DNA of 64,000 nucleotides. It comes from Costus lasius (lineage: Eukaryota > Streptophyta > Magnoliopsida > Zingiberales > Costaceae). The stretch's first letter is position 1; each line of letters starts with the position of its first letter. The position numbers and the translations under genes are program-made. The notes below the pieces were generated by a model. It saw nothing but the letters and a program-made list of their open reading frames with translations. It was not told the DNA's origin and ran no database searches. Location: the NCBI GenBank assembly GCA_027563935.2, contig CM050453.2, forward strand, positions 68,866,018 to 68,930,017, written 5' to 3'. Of the stretch, positions 32,143 through 43,944 are shown one piece after another.

Positions 32143-32547
32143 GCTGTATTTTCTAAAACCTCTTTTCTAGTTGATTTTTGATCTTCTGAATTTATGGATT
32201 ATTGTATTTTCTTCTCCATGCAAGCTTAATACTATTTTGGGACATAGGGTTTAATCCCTTTGATTTTTAATGATTAGATAATTCTTTTCTTTCATCATGA
32301 TAATCTTTGTTGTGATAATTTTACTCTTGTGATAAATTGTGCTTAGATTCTCTATAATTGCATGTTATTAATTATGTTCTTAGAGTTTTCGCAATGAGAC
32401 TGAAAGGTGATTTGCTTGAGAGCTTGGAACCCTAGAATTGCATGTTAGGAACCCTTCTTTAGGTAGATCCTATTTGATCTGTTCTAGTAGAATTATTGCC
32501 ATGATTATAACATGTATCTATAGATCGAGTCTATTTGTCAAACGTGA

Positions 32548-32791
32548 AGATCTTGCACGAAAGTGAGGATCTGAACGTTGGAGTTCCATGAGTAAAACTA
32601 GTGTAGAATCCGGATGCACGAAAGTGATCCTTGAGACTCCACTAGAGATTATCAACCTAGAATCCGGATGCACGAAAGTGATCCCTATAATCTTTGATTG
32701 ATGATTTACTTACCTTCAGCATTGAAAGTAGATCTTACACGAAAGTGAGGATCAGTTATCTGCATGATTGTCTGCACGAAAGTGAGACAAT
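32548..32791 (+). other. Array of five bulged GAAA-tetraloop hairpins
   Basis: Each has outer arms, one bulged purine on the 5' side, inner CAC/GTG and loop GAAA. 32548-32572: arms AGATCTT/AGGATCT, bulge G. 32612-32630: GGAT/ATCC, bulge G. 32666-32684: GGAT/ATCC, bulge G. 32731-32753: GATCTT/AGGATC, bulge A. 32767-32791: ATTGTCT/AGACAAT, bulge G. Arms differ but stay complementary (one T-G pair in the AGATCTT and GATCTT types). The array recurs in the 3' LTR at about 48950-49195. Confidence 0.82.
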
Positions 32792-33079
32792 ACCTTTATC
32801 AAGTAAATTAGGTCTTTATCATAACAAGATTTGATTGACGACCCTTTTTATTTATATCTTATCATTAGAATCAAGAAGGATGAAACCCTAATCCCATGTT
32901 TATCTCTCTGATTATCTCTTTAGCATATTCTCTACATAGTTACTTCTGTCAAATTCGATTTACTTAGCTAGCGAGAAAATGATTATTTGGTAATTAACAA
33001 TAAGGTCCCTGTGGATTCGATACTTTTCTTTATTACTTCGATAGTTCCGTGCACTTGCGGAAGCCTATCAACAAGTTTT

Positions 33080-33096
33080 TGGTGCCGTTACCAAGG
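33080..33096 (+). other. Relic primer-binding site inside the LTR end
   Basis: TGGTGCCGTTACCAAGG differs at four of 17 positions from the working site at 33157-33173. It is preceded by CTATCAACAAGTTTT, which resembles an LTR end plus primer-site spacer. It sits 77 bp upstream of the true site. The copy in the 3' LTR lies near 49483-49499. Confidence 0.75.
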
Positions 33097-33156
33097 ATTA
33101 GTCCAAGGTACACGCGTGCCAGACTTGTAGTGTTCCCTTTCGGGCTATCAAGTTTT

Positions 33157-33173
33157 TGGCGCCGTTGCCGGGG
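33157..33173 (+). other. Primer-binding site, tRNA-Asp type
   Basis: TGGCGCCGTTGCCGGGG is exactly complementary to the 3' end of plant tRNA-Asp(GTC) including CCA. This is the primer used by Athila elements. It lies six bases after the 5' LTR. Confidence 0.93.
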
Positions 33174-33407
33174 ACCTTAGTTTTGTTAATATCATAATAG
33201 TTGTTAGTTTTGCTAGACTAAGTATTTTTGTTTTAGATTTAACTTTGTTTTTTCTTTTTGCAGGTTTTGGATTTTCACAGTTGTGACAGAACTGTGATAT
33301 CTGAAGATTTGTGAATCTACTTATGTTTTGTGTTTTTTTATTTATTTTGAAAAAAAATATTCTCTGATTGATTGGTGTTGGATTATCTTTTTGATAGATT
33401 TGAAGAT

Positions 33408-33516
33408 ATGTCATTTTATCAAAATTCATGGGCTTCTGAAAGAAGTAAGGAAAACATGCAACAAGGTAAGCATAAAGATTATTCACAGATGACTCTTGGA
33501 GAAATATGAGAATTAA
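33408..33516 (+). pseudogene. Element A gag-like protein, N-terminal piece
   Basis: Starts at ATG 33408 with MSFYQNSWASERSKENMQQG, parallel to MSFNQNSWATKRGE in element B. A TGA at 33507-33509 ends the frame. The Tekay element is inserted at 33516/33517, a few codons later, and the frame resumes at 43945. The stop is not caused by the insertion. Confidence 0.75.
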
Positions 33517-36350
33517 TGTAACATCCCGTTATCTTAACCCCAAACAAATGGCACAATTCATGAATGATACAGGATGTTTCATATAAGATCGATTCATATG
33601 CTAGGTAAAACCGAGTTCAAGAAAACACGATCTGAAAATTTCCATAAATCCATACATACAAATTCACAAAACACAAATCTCATAAATCACATAAGGGTAC
33701 CTGCCACCACGCAATCCTTGCACTAGACATATGCAAGGCAACAGTTATATCAAATCCGATGGCATAAATACAATTCGATTCGAAATTCAAAGCAAAGCCA
33801 CAAAGTCGATTTTATAAACTCATACCAAACACCGAAACCAGGCTGAGCCCGCGGTGACACAAAAATCAAACTCATTAATTTGGCATCACAAGTTCACATA
33901 GTTCACATGGTTCACATAGCTCATATCATTCATATTAAGGCCACAACCGGCCCCAGATAATTAAGCACAAAAGTTCTTAACCAAACTAGCATAATGTCCA
34001 CGCCAATGCTAACTCAAGAAATGCGCCCCTGCTCTATGCCTGAAAATAGTGAGGGGTGAGCTACACAGCCCAGTGAGTGGATAGTCTAAATCGACCATCC
34101 ATAACATACACTCAAAAATATAGGCAGGTTATTTTAAAAATCTGTAACAGAACATTATGTCAACATATAACAAAATAAAGGAAACAGAAGTCATATAAAC
34201 AGCCAGATGTACACACCAACATATAACAAACTCAGGTTCTATACAAACTCAGGTTCTAGAGTTATACTCTAAACCAACTAAACACACCAATACTTAGTTA
34301 ACCTAGTTGTCCAGCATATTCAGTAGTGACCAATATGGTCTAACCCGGCTTTGGCCTAAGCACTGGGAGCTGCAAAATCTCGTGCAACACATAAACATGG
34401 ACAGTGAGTAGAATCAAGAGGTGGCCCCCGCCAGGTCACGACGTGGAACTTTGCTCTAAAACACCCCATAAACACATCGATGGCTTGTGTGTAGATTCAA
34501 GAGGTGGCCCCCGCCGGGTCACGGCGTGGCACTTTGCTCTACGACACCCCATATCACAAAAAGAGAGTGATGACATCAAGAGGTGGCCCCTGTCCGACCA
34601 AGACATGGCACTTTGCGTCAAAACCCGTTCTCCCAAAAGGTTCCTACTGGACAACAAACACATCTTATATCATATTTCATAAAGGTGGACTCCTAAGTGT
34701 CAACTAGACTCTAGGATAGTCATCACAAAAATCATATCGGGCAGGCTGAACATCAACCCCCATCACAATAATCATAGTAGGCAGGCTGAACATCAACCCC
34801 CGCACATATCAAATACAGGGCTGAAATTCAAACCCTTAACATATCACATAACGACTACCCCCTTGAGTACATAGTTACACTTAGCCTTAGTCCTAACATC
34901 ACATAACACATAATATCCGAAATCACATAACCACATAATTTCCAAAAATTACATAACCACATAATGTTCAAAGATCACATAATCCCATAATATTCAAAAA
35001 TCACATAATTACATAATATTAATAATCACATGATGTAGTGTAGTCTTTAGGTTTCATGCTGATTAGTTCAGTCTTAACCTTGCTATGTTATCACCCAATT
35101 TTTCTCAAACAAGGAATACATGCTACACTCATAAAGAAACATAAAATTACAATAAGCATCCATAAAATCAACATAAAATGTAAAACATGTATTCTTACTA
35201 ACGGGATAAAATCACTGATTTAATACTCAAAATTCATACTAAAAAAATATCTAGATAACAAGAATTTCATACTCAAAATTCAATGATTTAATGCTACCAA
35301 AATTCCCTATAAAAACACCTTAAATTTCATACAAATTTTCGGTTAAATAATCATCAAAATTTCGGTTTTCATAATTAAATCAAAATTTCAGTTTTCATAA
35401 CAATTATCAAGATTATTTCGGTTTTTATAATTAACATCAAAATTCGGTTTTCATAACAACTATCAAGATCATTTCGGTTTACATGGAAATTTAGGTTTTC
35501 ATGGAGAAATACAATTCGGTTCTCATGAATAACAATGCCCTAAATTCGGTTTTCATACCTTACATACACTTTGCATAATTACGGTTTTAACATGGTAAAA
35601 TTTCCAAAATTTCCAATCCATTCGATATATCAATTAACACAACTAAGTTGATAGAACTCGATTAAGTCACCCCACTCACCTCTTAACCGTGAACGCAAGG
35701 TGAAAATTCTCCAAAAATTGTCTAAAGCCTTGTCACCACCAATGGAAGAAAATGCCACCCAAACCAAAGATGCCGGCCAATGGAAGAAAGGAAGAGGAAG
35801 AAAAGATTTTCGCCTCCAAGCCTCCAAGCCGTCGCCCAAGATTTCTTCCAAGCAAAAATATCGCCAACTCTCCTACCCTAACCGAAATTACCACTTAAAC
35901 TTTGGGTTTTTAAATTTTAAACCCATTAAGCAATTAATTCAAATAGGGTTTAACCCATTTAACTAAAATTTCGAATTTTTAAACCCACTAACCCAAAGTT
36001 AACTAATTAATTTAATTAACTGACAAATAACCAATCACTTAACCGAAATCCAATAAGGACTTAATTAATATCCACTAAGGTCTAATTAACCAATAAGGTC
36101 TAATTAATTAACTAACAACTTACAACCCATAAATCCTAATTAATTTATCATGAACAACTAATAATAATTTATCATAAATTAACAGCCAATAATCAAACAA
36201 ATAATCTCTAATTAATTTACAATAAATTAACAACCAAAAATCTCTAGTTAATTAACTATTAACAACCAATACATAAAAAATATCACAGTCAATAATTTTA
36301 GACAAAATCAAAATAATGCTTACTAGGACTTAAGATCCTTGGATCTTACA
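33517..36350 (-). repeat. 3' LTR of the Tekay element
   Basis: On the sense strand starts TGTAAGATCC and ends GATGTTACA. It contains three tandem copies of a GGTGGCCCC..-type unit of about 85 bp (about 34408-34625), CACATAAT-rich repeats (about 34910-35030) and repeated TTCGGTTTTCATAA (about 35335-35570). Open frames here recur in the other LTR and are not genes. Confidence 0.95.
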
Positions 36351-36363
36351 TCCCTCCCTCCTT
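36351..36363 (-). other. Polypurine tract of the Tekay element
   Basis: The sense strand reads AAGGAGGGAGGGA directly before the 3' LTR. Confidence 0.88.
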
Positions 36364-36379
36364 ATAAAGCTTTAGTCCT

Positions 36380-39300
36380 CTAAAGCTCAGCATCCATATC
36401 ATCAAAAAGATAAGCATAAAACTTCCTCATATCAGCTTCAGTCTCCCATGTCGCCTCCTCAACTGACTGATTTCCCCAGATAACCTTTACCAAAGGTATA
36501 GTCTTGTTCCTCAGAACTTTATCCTTTCTATCCACAATCCGAAGAGGTCTTTCCTCAAATGTCAAGTCACTCTGAATCTGAAGAGGTTCTAACTCCAACA
36601 CATGAGATGGATCAGGATGATATTTCCTCAAAGTAGAGACATGGAATACATTATGCACATGATCCAAAGCAGGAGGTAAAGCTAACCGGTAAGCCACTGG
36701 ACCAATTCTCTCAATAATGTCAAAAGGGCCTACAAACCTAGGGCTCAACTTGCCCTTTTTGCCAAACCTCATAACACCCTTAGTAGGTGACACCTTTAAG
36801 AACACATGATTCCCTACTATAAACTCCAAGGAACGACGACGGTCATCAGCATAACTCTTCTGTCTGTCCCGAGCAATTTTCAATTTATCCTGAATCTCTC
36901 TGACCTTATCAGTAGTCTCCTGAACTGCATCAGATCTCAAAATCATTCTGTCACCAGTTTCTTCCCAACACAAGGGAGTCCTACACCTTCTTCCATACAA
37001 GGCCTCATATGGAGCCATCTGAATACTTGAGTGGAAACTATTATTATAAGTGAACTCTATCAAAGATAGATCCCGGTTCCACTCAGAACTCCAATCAACC
37101 ACATAAGCTCTCAACAAGTCTTCTAGAGTCTGTATAGTACGTTCCGTCTGGCCATCAGACTGAGGATGGTATGCTGTACTAAAACTCAACTTAGTACCCA
37201 AACCCTCCTGTAAACTCTTCCAAAATCTGGACAAAAACCGAGAGTCCCTATCAGACACAATATCAACAGGAACTCCATGTAGTCTGACTATCTCATCAAT
37301 GTACAATCTGGCCAGTCTCTCTAAAGGATAGGTCATCTTGATCGGAAGAAAATGGGCTGATTTAGTGAGTCTATCAACGATCACCCAAATAGCATCATGA
37401 CCCAATCTGGTTCTGGGCAAACCACACACAAAATCCATACTGATGCATTCCCACTTCCACTCAGGAATAGGAAGGGGCTGCAACAAACCACCAGGCTTCT
37501 GGTGTTCAGCCTTTACAGTCTGACAGGTTAAACACCTAGAGACAAAATCAAATACTTCTTTCTTCATACCCGGCCACCAAAAATTTTTCTTAAGGTCCTG
37601 ATACATCTTAGTCACGCCAGGATGTAGAGAATATTTGGAGTTATGGCTGTCCTCCAATATTTCTTTCCTCAAGCTCGGTTCCTCAGGGACACATACCCTT
37701 CCACGAAACCGAAGAATACCATCATCAGACAGGCTAAAATCCTGAACTGCGCCATCAACCAAACTATCCCTGATCTGAACTAATCTCGGATCCACAGACT
37801 GCTGATCTCTGATCTTCTGCAACAAAGCAGACTGTACTCTGAGGAAAGCCACATATCCAGTCTGAACTTTAGGAGAAACACTGATCCTGAGATCTCTGAA
37901 CTCCTGCAGTAACTGCCACTCACTAACCCGTAAAGCAGCTACTGAAGTAACTGGATGTCTGCTCAGCGCATCCGCCACTACATTGGCCTTTCCAGCCTGA
38001 TACTGAATGGAGAAGTCATAGTCTTTGATCAACTCCATCCATCTTCTCTGTCTCATGTTCAACTCCTTCTGAGTGAAGATATACTTGAGACTCTGGTGAT
38101 CAGTGAACAGATCAAACTCCTGGCCCAGCAAATAGTGACGCCATATCTTCAAAGCAAAGACTACGGCCGCCAACTCTAAATCATGAGTATGGTAGTTCAA
38201 TTCATACTCCTTCAGTTGTCTCGAAGCATAGGCTACTACAGAACCCTTCTGCATCAAGACACAACCCAACCCTTTGCCTGAAGCATCCGTATAAACAGTA
38301 AACCTTTCCCCATCACTAGGAATAATGAGGATCGGTGCACTAGTCAACCTCCTCTTCAGCTCTTGAAAGCTCTCTTCACACTTGTCCTCCCAAATAAACT
38401 TGGCCTCCTTTCTGGTTAATTTAGTTAAAGGACCCGCCAGCTTGGAGAATCCCTCAACAAATCTCCGGTAGTAACCTGCTAAACCCAGGAAACTCCTGAT
38501 CTCAGTAGCATTAGTCGGTCTTCCCCAATTGAGAATGGCTTGCACTTTAACTGGATCTACAGATACCCCCTGACCAGAAATCACATGCCCAAGGAAACTG
38601 ATCTTCTCTAGCCAGAACTCACACTTACTAGCCTTGGCATATAACTGGTTCTTCCTCAGAACCTCCAGCACTCTGCGCAAGTCACTGACATGATCTGAAG
38701 TAGTCCGTGAGTATACCAAAATATCGTCTATAAAGACTACCACACAAGAGTCAAGCAAATCATGGAATACCCTGTTCATCAAATCCATGAAGACAGCAGG
38801 TGCATTCGTCAGTCCAAAAGGCATAACTAAAAATTCAAAATGCCCATACCTGGTCCTGAAAGCAGTCTTAAATATATCCTCATCCTTGACCCTAAGCTGG
38901 TAATACCCTGATCTCAGGTCAATCTTAGAGAACACTGTCGCTCCCTGTAATTGATCAAACAGATCATCAATTCTGGGAAGAGGATACTTATTCTTGATAG
39001 TCACTTAGTTCAATTGCCTGTAGTCTATACACATCCTCAGGGTTCCATCTTTCTTCTTCACAAATAACACTGGCGATCCCCAGGGAGAAGCACTAGGCCG
39101 AATGTACCCTTTCTCTAGCAATTCCTCCAGTTGTTTCTTAAGCTCGGCCAACTCTGAAGTAGCCATACGGTAAGGAGCTCTGGAGATAGGTGCCGTTCCT
39201 GGCGCCAACTCAATGCCAAACTCCACTTCTCGAATCGGTGGCAAGCCTGAAAATTCCTCAGAGAACACATCAGGAAACTCTTTCACCACCGCCATCTGAG

Positions 39301-40984
39301 TCAAATCAGAAGTAGAATCATCCTGCACCTTAACATGCGCAAGATAACCCTTGCACCCACTAGCAAGTAACTTCCTGGCCTACAGGAAAGATATTACATG
39401 CGGTCCTTGGTCTGACACTAGACCTCTCACAAAAATCCGATTCCCATCTAGCAGATTTAAAGTGATTACTTTCTCAAAGCAATCCACAGAGGCATGATGC
39501 GAAGACAACCAATCCATACCTAGGATGACATCATAGTCTTGCATGTCTAAAAGGATTAGATCTACCAGAAACTCATAACCCTCTACATGCACTACACAAT
39601 CAGCACAAACAGTATCTGTAGACAATGATTTTCCTAAGGGAGTACTCACAGACACAACATAGTTCATCACCTTAGGTAACACAGGTAAACATGTAGCAAA
39701 CTTAACAGATACAAAAGACAAATTTGCACCAGGATCAAATAAAATGCGAGCTAACTGATCAAATACAAATAAGGTACCTTCCACAACGGATCGGGAAGCT
39801 CGTGTATCCTTCTCAGCCACAGCATAAACTCTAGTCTGGACTGTAGGCTTATCTGCGCCTCTAGGCTGTATCTCAGGCTCTTTGCAGTCCTTGACCATAT
39901 GCCCTGGTTTCTTACACCTGAAACATACACCATTCTTCTTATGGCAGTCTTTCACTAGATGTCCCTTGAGCCCACAATAACTACAAGTCCGGTCCTCTGT
40001 GATACCGTTTCTTACATCCCTAGCATCCCTGAACTGCTGCGGTGTATCCCTGGACTGCTGCGGTGCCTTGTAAGAGTAAGGCTTATACCTGCTCTTTTTG
40101 TAGTCCTTATGTTTAGGGTACTTCTTACCCTTGCCGCCACTGCCATACTGAGGAACCGCCGCCTCAGCTGCAGGAACCACTGTCACGGCAACATGAGAAC
40201 TCCTCTCAGCTATGTATCTCTCAATGGTGCGTGCTCGCCCAACAGTCTCAACATAGGTCTCCAAATGCTGAGCACCAACCTGCTCTCTAATGTCCCATCT
40301 GAGACCTCTGAGAAACTTGGTAGCTCTCCTCTTTTCAGTGTTTATCAGGTGAGGAGCATACTTTCCCAACTTAGTGAACTGCAACTCATACTGGTCCACA
40401 GTCATATCACCTTGCTCCAGGTGAATGAATTCCACCTCTCGGTCCTCCACCAAGCTATCGGGGAAGTACTTCTCATTAAATTGAGACAAGAAATAGGGCC
40501 AGTCTACTGTTTCATGTCTTTCTTCAGCAAGCCTCACCACGCCCTTCCACCACTCATCTGCGTCACCACGCATCATATAGGTGGTCAGACACAACTTGTC
40601 TTCGTCCGAGCAACGCATAACTTGGAAAATCTTTTCCAAGCACAACTGCCAGTTCTCGGCAGTACTGGATTCTGAGCCCCCATAAAAAGAACTAGGACCC
40701 AGTTTCTGGAATTCACTCACAAGTGAAGCATAGCGCCTGTGAGCGCCCTCCTGAGAGTCATCCCCCACCGCTCGAGTAGTAGTCTGGGGTCTCTCTTGAG
40801 TCAGCTGCTGCAAGAGCTGCTGTTGCGCCTCTTGATGCTGAGTCTGTTGCTGCTGCAGCATCTGAGCTTGCCTCTCTATCATGGCACCTTGTTGCTGTAC
40901 CATGCCAGTCAGAGCCTCAATAGTTCTCGTGAGATTCGGGGTCTGCTCGCCCTCATCACTAGCATTTCCTCTGGTTCGCACCAT
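36380..40984 (-). pseudogene. Tekay chromovirus gag-pol, one frame with two in-frame stops
   Basis: A single 1535-codon frame runs from ATG 40984 (MVRTRGNASDEGE) to the stop at 36380, broken by TAG at 39382-39380 (after protease) and TAA at 39007-39005 (within RT, after DYRQLN). Domains: gag with two zinc knuckles CSYCGLKGHLVKDC and CFRCKKPGHMVKDC; protease ILFDPGANLSF; RT with [10 protein letters not shown] and [10 protein letters not shown]; RNase [11 protein letters not shown]; integrase with [32 protein letters not shown] and [12 protein letters not shown]-terminal chromodomain [26 protein letters not shown]. Chromodomains target integration to particular chromatin. Frames on both sides of each stop are in register, so readthrough would restore the polyprotein; otherwise it is defective. 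Confidence 0.93.
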
Positions 40985-41095
40985 CTTAAATGCCTACACA
41001 CACATATCATAGTCAGGAAAACAATCATAAACCTAACAGGTGTCTAGCAATACACAAACATGTTTTCCCCCAAACTAAGTTTTAGCTAGCCAACT

Positions 41096-41107
41096 CCTCT
41101 GATACCA
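41096..41107 (-). other. Primer-binding site of the Tekay element, tRNA-iMet type
   Basis: The sense strand reads TGGTATCAGAGG, three bases after the 5' LTR. Eleven bases match the complement of initiator tRNA-Met. Confidence 0.9.
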
Positions 41108-41110
41108 TTC

Positions 41111-43944
41111 TGTAACATCCCGTTATCTTAACCCCAAACAAATGGCACAATTCATGAATGATACAGGATGTTTCATATAAGATCGATTCATATGCTAGGT
41201 AAAACCGAGTTCAAGAAAACACGATCTGAAAATTTCCATAAATCCATACATACAAATTCACAAAACACAAATCTCATAAATCACATAAGGGTACCTGCCA
41301 CCACGCAATCCTTGCACTAGACATATGCAAGGCAACAGTTATATCAAATCCGATGGCATAAATACAATTCGATTCGAAATTCAAAGCAAAGCCACAAAGT
41401 CGATTTTATAAACTCATACCAAACACCGAAACCAGGCTGAGCCCGCGGTGACACAAAAATCAAACTCATTAATTTGGCATCACAAGTTCACATAGTTCAC
41501 ATGGTTCACATAGCTCATATCATTCATATTAAGGCCACAACCGGCCCCAGATAATTAAGCACAAAAGTTCTTAACCAAACTAGCATAATGTCCACGCCAA
41601 TGCTAACTCAAGAAATGCGCCCCTGCTCTATGCCTGAAAATAGTGAGGGGTGAGCTACACAGCCCAGTGAGTGGATAGTCTAAATCGACCATCCATAACA
41701 TACACTCAAAAATATAGGCAGGTTATTTTAAAAATCTGTAACAGAACATTATGTCAACATATAACAAAATAAAGGAAACAGAAGTCATATAAACAGCCAG
41801 ATGTACACACCAACATATAACAAACTCAGGTTCTATACAAACTCAGGTTCTAGAGTTATACTCTAAACCAACTAAACACACCAATACTTAGTTAACCTAG
41901 TTGTCCAGCATATTCAGTAGTGACCAATATGGTCTAACCCGGCTTTGGCCTAAGCACTGGGAGCTGCAAAATCTCGTGCAACACATAAACATGGACAGTG
42001 AGTAGAATCAAGAGGTGGCCCCCGCCAGGTCACGACGTGGCACTTTGCTCTAAAACACCCCATAAACACATCGATGGCTTGTGTGTAGATTCAAGAGGTG
42101 GCCCCCGCCGGGTCACGGCGTGGCACTTTGCTCTACGACACCCCATATCACAAAAAGAGAGTGATGACATCAAGAGGTGGCCCCTGTCCGACCAAGACAT
42201 GGCACTTTGCGTCAAAACCCGTTCTCCCAAAAGGTTCCTACTGGACAACAAACACATCTTATATCATATTTCATAAAGGTGGACTCCTAAGTGTCAACTA
42301 GACTCTAGGATAGTCATCACAAAAATCATATCGGGCAGGCTGAACATCAACCCCCATCACAATAATCATAGTAGGCAGGCTGAACATCAACCCCCTCACA
42401 TATCAAATACAGGGCTGAAATTCAAACCCTTAACATATCACATAACGACTACCCCCTTGAGTACACAGTTACACTTAGCCTTAGTCCTAACATCACATAA
42501 CACATAATATCCGAAATCACATAACCACATAATTTCCAAAAATTACATAACCACATAATGTTCAAAGATCACATAATCCCATAATATTCAAAAATCACAT
42601 AATTACATAATATTAATAATCACATGATGTAGTGTAGTCCTTAGGTTTCATGCTGATTAGTTCAGTCTTAACCTTGCTATGTTATCATCCAATTTTTCTC
42701 AAACAAGGAATACATGCTACACTCATAAAGAAACATAAAATTACAATAAGCATCCATAAAATCAACATAAAATGTAAAACATGTATTCTTACTAACGGGA
42801 TAAAATCACTGATTTAATACTCAAAATTCATACTAAAAAAATATCTAGATAACAAGAATTTCATACTCAAAATTCAATGATTTAATGCTACCAAAATTCC
42901 CTATAAAAACACCTTAAATTTCATACAAATTTTCGGTTAAATAATCATCAAAATTTCGGTTTTCATAATTAAATCAAAATTTCAGTTTTCATAACAATTA
43001 TCAAGATTATTTTGGTTTTTATAATTAACATCAAAATTCGGTTTTCATAACAACTATCAAGATCATTTCGGTTTACATGGAAATTTAGGTTTTCATGGAG
43101 AAATACAATTCGGTTCTCATGAATAACAATGCCCTAAATTCGGTTTTCATACCTTACATACACTTTGCATAATTACGGTTTTAACATGGTAAAATTTCCA
43201 AAATTTCCAATCCATTCGATATATCAATTAACACAACTAAGTTGATAGAACTCGATTAAGTCACCCCACTCACCTCTTAACCGTGAACGCAAGGTGAAAA
43301 TTCTCCAAAAATTGTCTAAAGCCTTGTCACCACCAATGGAAGAAAACGCCACCCAAACCAAAGATGCCGGCCAATGGAAGAAAGGAAGAGGAAGAAAAGA
43401 TTTTCGCCTCCAAGCCTCCAAGCCGTCGCCCAAGATTTCTTCCAAGCAAAAATATCGCCAACTCTCCTACCCTAACCGAAATTACCACTTAAACTTTGGG
43501 TTTTTAAATTTTAAACCCATTAAGCAATTAATTCAAATAGGGTTTAACCCATTTAACTAAAATTTCGAATTTTTAAACCCACTAACCCAAAGTTAACTAA
43601 TTAATTTAATTAACTGACAAATAACCAATCACTTAACCGAAATCCAATAAGGACTTAATTAATATCCACTAAGGTCTAATTAACCAATAAGGTCTAATTA
43701 ATTAACTAACAACTTACAACCCATAAATCCTAATTAATTTATCATGAACAACCAATAATAATTTATCATAAATTAACAGCCAATAATCAAACAAATAATC
43801 TCTAATTAATTTACAATAAATTAACAACCAAAAATCTCTAGTTAATTAACTATTAACAACCAATACATAAAAAATATCACAGTCAATAATTTTAGACAAA
43901 ATCAAAATAATGCTTACCAGGACTTAAGATCCTTGGATCTTACA
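41111..43944 (-). repeat. 5' LTR of the Tekay element
   Basis: Same length as 33517-36350 and about 99.7 percent identical by eye, with no indel seen. Confidence 0.95.

Larger units (their letters stand above)
31347..33150 (+). repeat. 5' LTR of element A
   Basis: Starts TGATGACACC, ends GGGCTATCA. Inside, in order: TTACGG palindromes (31653-31760), TATA-like TATATAAG (31857-31864), R-region palindrome (32117-32142), five bulged GAAA-loop hairpins (32548-32791) and a relic primer-binding site (33080-33096). If the TATA box is used, the hairpins and relic lie in the RNA leader. Confidence 0.92.
33517..43944 (-). mobile_element. Tekay/Del-type chromovirus (Ty3/gypsy), 10.4 kb, very young
   Basis: Identical-length LTRs (33517-36350 and 41111-43944, 2834 bp each) are flanked by ATTAA (33512-33516 and 43945-43949). 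Only about nine differences were found between LTRs by eye (about 0.3 percent, no indels), so insertion is recent. The minus-strand order is 5' LTR (right), tRNA-iMet primer site 41107-41096, gag-pol 40984 to 36380 with a C-terminal chromodomain, polypurine tract 36363-36351, 3' LTR (left). Two in-frame stops interrupt gag-pol. It lies inside the gag-like frame of element A. Confidence 0.95.

Noticed and set aside
32548..32791. Regularly repeated GCACGAAAGTGA resembling a CRISPR array
   Set aside because: Spacing is irregular, copies are only about 12 bp with changing flanks, and it lies in a plant LTR. It is better explained as a hairpin array.
34404..34682. Duplicate small frames at 34404 and 41998 and at 35700 and 43294
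   Set aside because: They lie in the two LTRs of the Tekay element and reflect LTR repeats.
39959..40675. 238-codon plus-strand frame opposite Tekay gag
   Set aside because: Antisense shadow of gag; composition is Leu/Ser-rich without motifs.
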